This document shows, one piece after another, positions 32,231-38,717 of a DNA stretch of 38,717 nucleotides (its first letter is position 1; every line of letters starts with the position of its first letter). Position numbers and translations under genes: made by a program. The DNA lies in contig JALHNB010000055.1 of assembly GCA_022843745.1 (NCBI GenBank), positions 1 to 38,717 of the forward strand, written 5' to 3'. The stretch is from Anaerolineae bacterium (GTDB taxonomy: Bacteria > Chloroflexota > Anaerolineae > Aggregatilineales > Phototrophicaceae). The notes under the pieces were generated by a model, which had not been told where the DNA came from, ran no database searches, and was given only the letters and a program-made list of their open reading frames with translations.

Positions 32231-32266
32231 CCCTGCGCCCCTGCGTCCTTTGCGCCTTTGCATCAA
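32231..32266 (-). repeat. 8-bp-period CGCAAAG array, copy 6
   Basis: On the minus strand ATGCAAAG, GCGCAAAG, GACGCAGGG, GCGCAGGG. It immediately precedes the WD40 gene and provides an alternative in-frame ATG and the ribosome-site-like AGGG. Confidence 0.75.
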
Positions 32267-32290
32267 ATCTTTGTATCTCTATTTCTCCAT

Positions 32291-32315
32291 GTCCTCTGTG
32301 ACCCTGTGGTTCAAA
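32291..32315 (-). repeat. 8-bp-period CACAGAGN array, copy 1
   Basis: On the minus strand TTTGAACCACAGGGTCACAG followed by AGGAC. It directly follows the stop codon of a Gfo/Idh/MocA gene. The same sequence family occurs 9 bp after the stop of the other Gfo/Idh/MocA gene (36615-36645). Confidence 0.65.
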
Positions 32316-33311
32316 TTACTCCAGCCCGAACGCCTCCTGCACCCGAATCGGCTTCCCCTCGTGGATCGAACGCTTCAGCGCCGCCTCGAATTGCAATTCC
32401 TGCAAGCCCGCGATCCCCGGCACAGGTGGCTCGACTCCCGCGCGAACCGAGTCCAGATACGCGCCTGTCGCCTTCTCGAACGAGGCGTTGTATTGATCCC
32501 ACTGCGACGTGCCGCGCAGCAAACTGTAAAGCTCATGATGTCCGGTGTTGTAGTCGAGCAGTTCCATATCGCCGTCCAGCCCGCGAAACGTGAATCTGCC
32601 GCCCTCGAAGCCGAACAGCAGCTCAAACAGCGGAGACGTAAAGCTCGTGCCGGATGTGCCGAGAATCGTGCCTGTCGCGCCGCCCTCGGTGACGAAGGCC
32701 GCCGCCACATCCTTCGCCTCGAACCCGCGCGGACGATGTTCGATCACGCCGGAAAGCGCCGTGATTTCCGCCACCGACCCGCCGAACAGGTGAATCAGGT
32801 CTATCGAGTGACTCCAGCAGGCGTAATGCACAAACGCGCTCACTTGCAGCAGCTTGCCGAGATTGCGCTCGGTGACGATTTTCCGCGCCCGCTGCGTCTG
32901 GTCGAAAAATCGGTAGTTGAAAACCATCGCCGTCTGCGTCCCGGCTGCTTTCGCCTTCCGCAGGACTTCGCGCCCCTTCTCAAAGTCCTCCTCGGTCACG
33001 TTGGCCTGCCCCGCCTGCGCCACCAGCGGCTTCTCGAAAAACATGTGTTTCGGCTTGTATTCGAGCGCCGCCATCGCCATTTCATAGCGCACCTTCTCGC
33101 TCGCCAGAATCATGACGACATCCGGCGCACCGACCATCAACTCGTCAATCGTATCGGCCACACGCCCGCCAAATTTTTCGGCGCTGGATTCGGCGTAATC
33201 CCGTGTGCGGTTGTAGTAACTGAGCGAAACATCTTCCTGCTGCGCCAGAAACGGCAGATAATTATTCCGCGCAACCTTGCCTGTGCCGATGACGGCGATT
33301 TTCAGTTTCAT
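32316..33311 (-). CDS. Gfo/Idh/MocA-family oxidoreductase
   Basis: NAD(P)-dependent dehydrogenase of 331 aa. The Rossmann start KLKIAVIGTGKVARNNYLPF, the EKPLV motif (Lys expected in catalysis) and the C-terminal GFO/IDH/MocA domain with HYACWSHSIDLIHLFGG (His pair near the active site) are all present. Members act on sugars, inositols, sugar acids or biliverdin; the substrate here is unknown. The ATG overlaps the stop of the HEAT-repeat gene (TTATGA), so it is translated with it. A second, divergent family member lies at 36655-37776. Confidence 0.93.
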   Translation of the reverse strand: MKLKIAVIGTGKVARNNYLPFLAQQEDVSLSYYNRTRDYAESSAEKFGGRVADTIDELMVGAPDVVMILASEKVRYEMAMAALEYKPKHMFFEKPLVAQAGQANVTEEDFEKGREVLRKAKAAGTQTAMVFNYRFFDQTQRARKIVTERNLGKLLQVSAFVHYACWSHSIDLIHLFGGSVAEITALSGVIEHRPRGFEAKDVAAAFVTEGGATGTILGTSGTSFTSPLFELLFGFEGGRFTFRGLDGDMELLDYNTGHHELYSLLRGTSQWDQYNASFEKATGAYLDSVRAGVEPPVPGIAGLQELQFEAALKRSIHEGKPIRVQEAFGLE

Positions 33312-34144
33312 AAATTGACTCCAGAATGTCGGTAATTACCTGAATATAGCGGAAATCCGTGTGCCTGCAATGCCTCACGCGCCTCTGGTGTACCAATACG
33401 GTTAAGCCCTTCAGACACATAATGGCGAATTGTGTTGTCATGAATTTCAGGATCGTTCAAGAGCGAGATGAGTGACTTAACCGCTGGTGGGCCAATATAG
33501 GACAAACCCCTGCTAACCCAGAACATTTTGTGACCTATCCGCAGATAGCCAATCATCAACTCAATCACGCGCTCGTCGCTCAGGTCACTTAGCGTACATA
33601 TGGCATTAACACTCAACTCATGGTTATCACTCATTACAGCCATGTTCAGGCGATCAATAATTGCAGACCCAAATTGCTTTAACGCATACCGGGCATAACC
33701 GTGTAATTTCCAGCCATTTCGATCTCCAAGAATTTCAAGAAGCGGCTCGACAACACCTTCGCCAAGCCTATAAAGTGCTTCAACCGCCACATTTCGAACA
33801 GAAAGATGCTCGTCACTTAATAGGGCGACTAACGCATCATATGCCCGTAAATCGCCGATATGTCCTAGTGCGAAAGCAGCATGTGTGCGAACAAACCACA
33901 CATCATCTCGTAGCGTAACAATCAGCGGTTCAACAGCACGCAAATCTCCAATCATGCCTAATGCTTCCGCAGCGACTTCACGCACATTGGGATTTTGGTC
34001 AGTTAAGCTTCTGATAAGTGGCTCAACGGCTTCAGGATCGCCGCTGATACCTAGTATGTGTGCCGCAAATCGACGAACGCGATCACTTGGACTATCTAGT
34101 CCTTCAATTAGTGTGGGCACCACAATACTGTCGCTCACATCCAA
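33308..34144 (-). CDS. HEAT-repeat (PBS-lyase-like) protein
   Basis: Solenoid protein of 278 aa made of about seven HEAT/PBS-lyase repeats: SDRVRRFAAHILGISGDPEAVEPLI, NPNVREVAAEALGMIGDLRAVEPLI and VWFVRTHAAFALGHIGDLRAYDALV are nearly regular, later ones are degenerate. Such proteins are scaffolds or, in phycobilin biology, chromophore lyases; nothing here supports the latter. No signal peptide. Start is TTG 34144 or GTG 34138, with no ATG; translation is probably coupled to the HicB-like gene ending at 34150. It overlaps the Gfo/Idh/MocA gene by 4 bp. Confidence 0.82.
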   Translation of the reverse strand: MDVSDSIVVPTLIEGLDSPSDRVRRFAAHILGISGDPEAVEPLIRSLTDQNPNVREVAAEALGMIGDLRAVEPLIVTLRDDVWFVRTHAAFALGHIGDLRAYDALVALLSDEHLSVRNVAVEALYRLGEGVVEPLLEILGDRNGWKLHGYARYALKQFGSAIIDRLNMAVMSDNHELSVNAICTLSDLSDERVIELMIGYLRIGHKMFWVSRGLSYIGPPAVKSLISLLNDPEIHDNTIRHYVSEGLNRIGTPEAREALQAHGFPLYSGNYRHSGVNL

Positions 34145-34149
34145 AGCAT

Positions 34150-34380
34150 TTATTCCGTCAAATATGCCGGACGATAGGAAGCTTCGGGTAAAGGCTTGCC
34201 CTGTTCCTGCAAAACTTCAATCGCTGCTTCCAGCGCAATCAACACCTGAAGAAGCGCTTCTTCAGGTGTAACTCCAAAGGCCGAGATGTACTTGAAATCC
34301 GGCACATCGGCGATGTAATCACCATCTTCAGGGTCGTAGAAAATATTGATGTGATATGGGCGCTTATCTCTTTTTCTCAT
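34150..34380 (-). CDS. hicB: HicB-family protein without HicA
   Basis: HicB-like protein of 76 aa, an RNase-H-like fold with YHINIFYDPEDGDYIADVPDF and the helix SAFGVTPEEALLQVLIALEAAIE. HicB proteins usually neutralise the HicA mRNA interferase, but no HicA gene is on either side; instead a HEAT-repeat gene starts 5 bp downstream. The usual C-terminal DNA-binding domain is absent (short form). ATG 34380 gives the family N-terminus; the frame extends to 34458 without support. A 28-bp perfect palindrome lies in the coding region. Solitary HicB-like proteins are common, so the toxin may be lost or distant. Confidence 0.8.
   Translation of the reverse strand: MRKRDKRPYHINIFYDPEDGDYIADVPDFKYISAFGVTPEEALLQVLIALEAAIEVLQEQGKPLPEASYRPAYLTE
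34242..34269. repeat. 28-bp perfect palindrome inside the HicB gene
   Basis: ACACCTGAAGAAGC followed immediately by its exact reverse complement. It encodes the TPEEALLQV helix, so both strands are constrained at once. It could form a strong mRNA hairpin or a protein-binding site. Confidence 0.85.
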
Positions 34381-34403
34381 AGGGAGATTATGCCACAAAC
34401 ACA

Positions 34404-34949
34404 CTACACTTTCGAATACACAGGCTGCGATGCTGTCATCTGTCGCAGTGCAACCCACGTCAACACCTGATACGCCAGCGCACCGGATGACCCGAAGACG
34501 ACAAAACCCTGATCCACATTATTACCGATCACCAGCGATGTGATGAACCATGCAACCGTGTATACAATTGTAACCACGATGATCCACCAATACCCGCTGT
34601 CAACGTGATCTTTCAAAATGAACCACTGCGCCGCGCCGATCAGCAGCCCGGTCAATGCTGCGCGGATGAGAATCGCCTCGCGTGTTGTCTCGATGCCGAA
34701 AATTACGGTACTCAGGCCGACACCGACTGCCATCGCTGCCGCCGTCGCCGCAATCCAGCGCCAATCGACAGGCAACCGCTGCCGCAGCGCGAACATTTGC
34801 GCCGCGCCGATCACCGCCCCGGCGACTGCCCCACCGATAAAGCCCTCGACGGGATTATCAATGTGTCCCAAAAGTATCGTCACCAGCAGCCCGCCAATCG
34901 GAAAACCGAGAAACGCCACAATCCACAAAATTCCCCAACGTGACTTCAT
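34404..34949 (-). CDS. Hypothetical membrane protein
   Basis: Integral membrane protein of 181 aa with about five to six helices, Gly/Ala-rich with repeated GGAVAGAVIGAAQMFALRQ and LTGLLIGAAQWFILK segments that look like an internal duplication (GAAQxFxL). The motif recalls small bacterial membrane proteins of unknown role. ATG 34949 follows AAGGA at 7 bases; the upstream extension to 35012 is not needed. Separated from the HicB gene by 23 bp in the same direction. A possible palindromic repeat lies upstream. Confidence 0.75.
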   Translation of the reverse strand: MKSRWGILWIVAFLGFPIGGLLVTILLGHIDNPVEGFIGGAVAGAVIGAAQMFALRQRLPVDWRWIAATAAAMAVGVGLSTVIFGIETTREAILIRAALTGLLIGAAQWFILKDHVDSGYWWIIVVTIVYTVAWFITSLVIGNNVDQGFVVFGSSGALAYQVLTWVALRQMTASQPVYSKV

Positions 34950-35000
34950 GTTCAATCCTTTATGTTTATATCTGCAAATCGTTAATCGCGAACATCTCTT

Positions 35001-35023
35001 GTAGGGGCACAAGGCTTGCGCCC
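35001..35023. repeat. Dispersed GGGGCGCA palindrome, copy 5
   Basis: GTAGGGGCACAAGGCTTGCG followed by CCC; imperfect palindrome between two genes of the same strand. A second, divergent unit lies at 35060. Confidence 0.65.
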
Positions 35024-35059
35024 ACCTGCCACACCAATTTCACCGCGTTGACAATATAC

Positions 35060-35084
35060 GTAGGGGCGGGTCTGAGACCCGTCC
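35060..35084. repeat. Dispersed GTAGGGG palindrome, variant copy 6
   Basis: GTAGGGGCGGGTCTGAGACC followed by CGTCC. The GTAGGGG head is the same, but the stem is GGCGGGTCT/AGACCCGTCC. It lies 30 bp after the stop of the DUF4386-like gene. Confidence 0.6.
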
Positions 35085-35114
35085 TTGCATTTGCGCAGGC
35101 AACAATCAAATACC

Positions 35115-35783
35115 CTACGCCAGGATCAAAATCACGCCGGAAATAATCAGCCACAGCGACCACACGACATAGCTGATCGCGTTGATCGCGCCGGCGGGTT
35201 TCCAGCCTGCGGGTTCGAGCATCCCGGCCAGGATGCCGACTGCCGCAATAATCCCGAAAATGCCGAGCAATGCGCCGAACATAGGCGTTGTGAACATCAT
35301 CACGCTGATGAGGATCGTCCAGGTGGCGGTGAAGAAATAGCCGAGATGCTCGCCGACCACCACGCCGATATATTGGTGAAAAGCGTTGAAAACCACGCCA
35401 ATCGTCTCACGCTGCGCCAGATTCGCCTGATACTGCGCCGCTAACATCGGCACGAGCAGCGGCCATCGCAGCAAGCCCATCGCCTGCACCACGCCGCTTA
35501 ATGTGCCGATAATGGCTGACGCAGCCGCAATCTGTGGATATTCCGCCGCGAATACGCCCTGCATCAGCAGCGCCATTGGGATCGCCAGCAGCGCCGTCAT
35601 CGCGAAGACGTACCAGAGTGTGACCAACCGTGCGCCACCCGCCAGGAAACGTGTGAGAATTTCGTCGGTGGGTTTGCGCAAAATATCTGGGTATTCAAAG
35701 GCGCGTCCCAGCATGAAAAACACGACATTAAAGGCAATTGGCAAAGCGATCAGAACCAGACCTGTGACCTGATACAGTGTCAT
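35115..35783 (-). CDS. DUF4386-like membrane protein
   Basis: Integral membrane protein of 222 aa with six to seven helices (LVLIALPIAFNVVFFMLG; LVTLWYVFAMTALLAIPMAL; AMGLLRWPLLVPMLA; YVVWSLWLIISGVILIL). The RWPLLVP segment and overall arrangement resemble DUF4386, whose role is unknown. ATG 35783 has AGGAG 8 bases upstream; the extension to 35852 has no support. It lies 157 bp downstream of the TetR gene on the same strand and is a plausible target of that regulator. Confidence 0.78.
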   Translation of the reverse strand: MTLYQVTGLVLIALPIAFNVVFFMLGRAFEYPDILRKPTDEILTRFLAGGARLVTLWYVFAMTALLAIPMALLMQGVFAAEYPQIAAASAIIGTLSGVVQAMGLLRWPLLVPMLAAQYQANLAQRETIGVVFNAFHQYIGVVVGEHLGYFFTATWTILISVMMFTTPMFGALLGIFGIIAAVGILAGMLEPAGWKPAGAINAISYVVWSLWLIISGVILILA

Positions 35784-35940
35784 GAGATTTTCTCCTATAG
35801 GGTTATGTGGAAATTCGGATTTTATACAGGCGCACACCGACCACCCGCGCATTGAAGCGGGGCAAGCCGTTTAGAACGATGCGCTCTACGTGAACGTTAT
35901 TTCGATTTTCGGTTGTGATTTATTGCGTGATGTGTTTGGT

Positions 35941-36531
35941 TTACTCGTCCGGCGGCGGTATATACGGCTTCAACACCTCCATCATCAACTCAATTCCGCG
36001 CTGCATTTGATAGTCATCAATGATCTGGCCTTCAACTTCCACTTCCGAGAGCCAGAACTCGCTGATGAGCCAGATCAGGTCAGCCAGGCGTACAGCCGTT
36101 TCGCTGTCGATTGGCCCTCTTAGCGTTCCGAGCGTCACCAATATCGGGATCATTTCGCGGAAGCCTTCGTAGCCACGCTGCCGGATGGTGATATAGCGAT
36201 CATGTAAAACGCTATCCTGCCGCAAGAGTGCCAGAATTTCGCGATATGCAAAACGATACTGGCGGATGATCTCGAAATTCGTGCGCACAACGCCTTGTAT
36301 ATCTTCCAGTGTTGGGATGCGGTCTCGTGGCAGATCGAACGAGACATCCCAAACATGGAACAGGCGCTCAAAAATCTCACGGATAATTTCTTCTTTGTTG
36401 CCAAAGTGATAGTAGAGATTGCCAGGGCTGATTCCGGCGGCCTCGGCGATATGGTTCGTCGATACGGCGCTTGTCCCCTGCTCGTTGAACAGCTTGATCG
36501 CCGCGTCGAGTATCCGATCTTTCGTCTTCAT
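35941..36531 (-). CDS. TetR-family transcriptional repressor
   Basis: One-component regulator of 196 aa. The N-terminal helix-turn-helix is clear (RILDAAIKLFNEQGTSAVSTNHIAEAAGISPGNLYYHFGNKEEIIREIF); the C-terminal ligand-binding part (about 60-190) is all-helical and resembles a TetR_C group found with membrane-protein genes. ATG 36531 has GGAG 5 bases upstream. Two identical operators and a consensus promoter lie directly in front, implying autorepression. The ligand is unknown; the downstream DUF4386-like membrane protein is a likely second target. Confidence 0.95.
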   Translation of the reverse strand: MKTKDRILDAAIKLFNEQGTSAVSTNHIAEAAGISPGNLYYHFGNKEEIIREIFERLFHVWDVSFDLPRDRIPTLEDIQGVVRTNFEIIRQYRFAYREILALLRQDSVLHDRYITIRQRGYEGFREMIPILVTLGTLRGPIDSETAVRLADLIWLISEFWLSEVEVEGQIIDDYQMQRGIELMMEVLKPYIPPPDE

Positions 36532-36546
36532 GTATCTCCAATAAAA

Positions 36547-36600
36547 TTAGAGTAATTACTCTAATATCTATAGATTAGAGTAATTACTCTAAATTGTCAA
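36547..36600 (-). promoter_or_regulatory. Promoter with two identical TetR-type operators
   Basis: TTAGAGTAATTACTCTAA, a perfect 18-bp palindrome, occurs at 36547-36564 and 36575-36592 (28 bp centre to centre). On the minus strand -35 TTGACA (36595-36600), a 17-bp spacer and -10 TAATCT (36572-36577). The second operator sits between the -35 and -10 boxes and the first just after the start of transcription. Confidence 0.85.
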
Positions 36601-36614
36601 GGGGTCAAAATTTA

Positions 36615-36645
36615 CTCTGTGTTCTCTGTGCCTCTGTGGTTCAAA
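36615..36645 (-). repeat. 8-bp-period CACAGAGN array, copy 2
   Basis: On the minus strand TTTGAACCACAGAGGCACAG followed by AGAACACAGAG: three 8-mers of CACAGAG type. It follows the stop codon of the second Gfo/Idh/MocA gene by 9 bp, the same position as copy 1 relative to the first. Confidence 0.65.
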
Positions 36646-36654
36646 AATCCGCCA

Positions 36655-37776
36655 TTAAAACGTCGTGCGCAAATTCTGCGCCTGCCCTGTGTCTGCCGAG
36701 CGATAGGCCGCGTCAAAGATTTCGATCACGTGGCGGGCGTGTTCAGCAGTGGCAACCGTCGGCGTACCATCGCGAATCAAATCGACCAACTGCATCACGT
36801 CCTCGTAAACGTGCGCTTCGTCCATCTCGCGGTGTGCGCCGACGACATGCGGCAGGCTGGTGTTGATGCCGATCTTGCCCGTATCGTCCAGATCACGCCC
36901 CGGATAATCAATCGCCGCGCCGTTGAATTCGCCGTTGGTGATGACACCCTTCGTCCCCATAATCATGGGTCGCCAGGTATTCGGCAGGCCGCCCGCCGCC
37001 ACGCCGTAGACGAAGGCGAAAAATGAGTTGCCAAAATCGAGCAGCATCACCGTGTTATCGTCCATGTCCACTGGCAGCATTTGCCCGTTAAATTCGCGCT
37101 CGTGCAGGCGAACGCCGGAGAAGGCCGTCACGCGCTTGGCTGGCCCCAGAATTCCGGTCATCGCGTGTAGGCCGTAAACGGTCATGTCATACAATGGGCC
37201 GCCGCCGGGTTTGCGGAAATACCACGCTGGGTTGATGTTTGACAGCACATCATCGCCGTGCCGCACCGATTCATCTTCGTGATAGCGCCCGAATGCCGAT
37301 CCCGTGACTGCCCACGTGAGTGTGCCGAGCGCACCGCTTTGCACCAGTTCGCGAATCGCCTGATGCCGAGGTCGCAGCATTTCGCCCGGAGACGACACCA
37401 ATTTCACGCCCTTTTTTGCCGCCCGCGCGATTAAATCATCGGCCTCGCCTACCGTCGTCGTCATACTTTTGTTGAAATGGACGTGAACGCCCTTCTCAAT
37501 CGCCAGTTTGCCCTGCTCATAATGCACACCAATCGGCGAGGCAATCGTCACCGCGTCCACCAGCCCCGAATCGAGCAGTTCTTCAATCGTTTCGAACGCG
37601 CCGCCCGCCGGGATGCCAAAACGCTCGGCAGCCGCTTTCGCCCGACCCTCTACCGGATCGCAAACCGCCGTCATGACGACGCGATCCTGCACATCTTCCA
37701 TCTGCAAATGTGGGCAAATCCCGCGAATCGAAATACTCCCCGCGCCCACAATCCCCATACGCACTCGATCGGCCAT
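36655..37776 (-). CDS. Gfo/Idh/MocA-family oxidoreductase with altered EKP motif
   Basis: NAD(P)-dependent dehydrogenase of 373 aa. Rossmann fold opens with VRMGIVGAGSISIRGICPHL and CDPVEGRAKAAAERFG. The conserved EKP segment is replaced by NKS (HFNKSMTTT), keeping only the Lys; the active-site Asp/His region appears as GGGPLYDMTVYGLHAMTG. The altered motif suggests an unusual substrate or acid-base arrangement. ATG 37776 is preceded by GGGGA. It is not in an operon with the first family member; a palindromic repeat and an 8-mer array lie just upstream. Confidence 0.92.
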   Translation of the reverse strand: MADRVRMGIVGAGSISIRGICPHLQMEDVQDRVVMTAVCDPVEGRAKAAAERFGIPAGGAFETIEELLDSGLVDAVTIASPIGVHYEQGKLAIEKGVHVHFNKSMTTTVGEADDLIARAAKKGVKLVSSPGEMLRPRHQAIRELVQSGALGTLTWAVTGSAFGRYHEDESVRHGDDVLSNINPAWYFRKPGGGPLYDMTVYGLHAMTGILGPAKRVTAFSGVRLHEREFNGQMLPVDMDDNTVMLLDFGNSFFAFVYGVAAGGLPNTWRPMIMGTKGVITNGEFNGAAIDYPGRDLDDTGKIGINTSLPHVVGAHREMDEAHVYEDVMQLVDLIRDGTPTVATAEHARHVIEIFDAAYRSADTGQAQNLRTTF

Positions 37777-37796
37777 CGCAAAAATCCCCTTGTCGT

Positions 37797-37845
37797 GTAG
37801 GGACGCATAGCGACCAATGGAAGTCCCAATGGGGCCATGCGCCCG
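37797..37845. repeat. Dispersed GTAGGG palindrome, interrupted copy 7
   Basis: GTAGGGACGCATAGCGACCA (from 37797) and GGGGCCATGCGCCCG (37831-37845) look like the two ends of one palindromic unit separated by an inserted or diverged stretch. Confidence 0.45.
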
Positions 37846-37863
37846 TTGCTTAAAACAGGGAAT

Positions 37864-37892
37864 TTAACGCAAAGACGCAAATGGCGCTAAGT
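37864..37892 (+). repeat. 8-bp-period CGCAAAG array, copy 7
   Basis: TTAACGCAAAG, ACGCAAAT, GGCGCTAAG, in the gap between two minus-strand genes, 25 bp after the stop of the right-end oxidoreductase gene. Confidence 0.6.
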
Positions 37893-37916
37893 TCACCCGC
37901 CATTGTTTTCCGCTTC

Positions 37917-38717
37917 TCAATTCAGTGTCACCTCGAAGCGCACATTTCCGGCGCTCTTGTCCACATCCTTGAGCCATTGATCGGACAGATGGACAGGCAA
38001 ATTGGGGGTCATGAGGCGGTAGGTCTGTTTCCAGAGAAGGCGGCTGCCCTGCCAGACATTCAGGGTGGGGCGCTGTATAAATTTCGTCACGCGGAGGATG
38101 AAATGCCCATGCGGTGCGGCAACTTGTCCCGGATCAATCACCTGTGGCGATACCCACAAAACCGGAGCGTTTGTTTCAATCGCGACAGGCGGTGTGTGCG
38201 GCCAGTCGCTCGTGAGCAGATAATTACTGACCGATTTGGCGACGTATCGACCACTAAGCGCGGCGACATCGGCGGTTTCGGCGGCGTGAATCAGATTGCC
38301 CGCTGCGAATACCCCTTTGGTCGAGGTTTGCAGTTGCAGGTTCACACGCGGACTGCTGGAAGGCTTATCAATCTCAATGCCTCCCGCGTGGCCTAATTCG
38401 TAATCGGGAATCCAATCCCCAGTAAAAACCAGCGTATCGCATTCGATTTGCCGGGTGCTGCCTGTGTTTACATCGGTCAATTCGACAGCTTCGACTCGTT
38501 TTTTGCCGAGGATGCTCGAGATTTTCAGATTCGTCCAGATCGGCACACGGTAGCGATCCGCGCTCACCAGTTTATAGGCAAAATAGCTCTGGTGATGCGG
38601 CAGATCGGTCACAATCGCGGTCACATCCACGCCAGCATGTTTGAGCGTCATGACCGCCGAAAATCCGACATGATCCGCGCCGATGACCAACGCCCGTTTG
38701 CCCACTGGATGGTTGTG
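37917..38717 (-). CDS. FAD/NAD(P)-dependent oxidoreductase, 5' truncated by the window
   Basis: C-terminal two thirds of a pyridine-nucleotide-disulfide-type oxidoreductase; 266 aa visible. The frame continues past the right window edge (HNHPVGKRALVIGADHVG), and the internal GTG 38705 is not the start. The NAD-binding Rossmann loop is VIGADHVGFSAV, and the FAD-contacting C-terminal block is STKGVFAAGNLIHAAETAD (the Asp of the usual GD is replaced by Asn: AAGN). A C-terminal extension of about 90 residues (APHGHFILRVTKFIQ...) is beta-rich and of unknown role. The family is sure, the substrate unknown. Confidence 0.85.
   Translation of the reverse strand, partial: HNHPVGKRALVIGADHVGFSAVMTLKHAGVDVTAIVTDLPHHQSYFAYKLVSADRYRVPIWTNLKISSILGKKRVEAVELTDVNTGSTRQIECDTLVFTGDWIPDYELGHAGGIEIDKPSSSPRVNLQLQTSTKGVFAAGNLIHAAETADVAALSGRYVAKSVSNYLLTSDWPHTPPVAIETNAPVLWVSPQVIDPGQVAAPHGHFILRVTKFIQRPTLNVWQGSRLLWKQTYRLMTPNLPVHLSDQWLKDVDKSAGNVRFEVTLN

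Noticed and set aside
32049-33335. 428-aa plus-strand frame across the WD40 and Gfo/Idh/MocA region
   Set aside because: Shadow of two minus-strand genes; contains no domain and crosses both their ends.

Overview
This window looks like a chromosomal segment of a Chloroflexota bacterium, most likely in or near the Anaerolineae. That is an inference from gene style, with no marker gene in view. The signs are secreted proteins built from bacterial SH3, WD40/TolB-like and TPR repeats with Thr/Pro linkers, an F420-type luciferase-like oxidoreductase, several Gfo/Idh/MocA dehydrogenases, sugar and peptide ABC permeases, and abundant dispersed intergenic repeats. No rRNA, tRNA, CRISPR array, transposase or integrase is visible. 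Base composition is patchy: most genes are moderately GC-rich, but the glycosyltransferase-like gene at 1882-3111, the TPR gene at 20005-21243, the small membrane gene at 21344-21820 and the WD40 gene at 31154-32221 look clearly more AT-rich.

Layout. (1) 1-6300: the end of a dipeptide/oligopeptide ABC permease pair, a GT39-like membrane glycosyltransferase with an unresolved 5' end, an unknown membrane protein and an orphan membrane-bound GAF histidine kinase. (2) 6288-8800: an LLM-class oxidoreductase and a frameshifted second GT39-like gene. (3) 8811-21820: a secretome block with two SH3 proteins that share a Cys-bracketed helical C-terminal region, a PIN-type toxin-antitoxin pair, a three-gene minus-strand operon (LivK-like binding protein, FG-GAP/TPR-like protein, SH3 protein), a giant beta-propeller protein overlapping an SH3 gene, a TPR protein and a small membrane protein. 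(4) 22047-24882: a KshA/DAF36-like Rieske oxygenase divergent from a KduD-like dehydrogenase and a sugar isomerase/epimerase. (5) 25017-28680: a pair of MalF/MalG-type permeases and, on the other strand, an unrecognised two-gene unit. (6) 28802-31129: a TipAL-like MerR regulator with a classical 19-bp-spacer promoter, a sulfotransferase, and an HNH endonuclease with a small overlapping partner. (7) 31154-38717: a WD40 protein, a HicB / HEAT-repeat / Gfo-Idh-MocA operon, two membrane proteins, a TetR repressor with duplicated operators, a second Gfo/Idh/MocA enzyme and a truncated FAD/NAD oxidoreductase.

The most unusual structure is a repeated architecture in which one or more cargo genes lie between direct duplications of the end of a neighbouring gene. 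The last 20 codons of the SH3 gene at 18855-19973 recur after the TPR gene and again after the small membrane gene. The last 13 codons of the MerR gene recur 3.9 kb away, just past the sugar isomerase gene. The promoter/leader of the SH3 gene at 8859 recurs upstream of the frameshifted glycosyltransferase. No recombinase is encoded nearby. Layered on this are several dispersed repeat families: a GTAGGGGCGCA-type palindrome and three kinds of short arrays with an 8-bp period. Some copies have been absorbed into the coding N-termini of secreted proteins.
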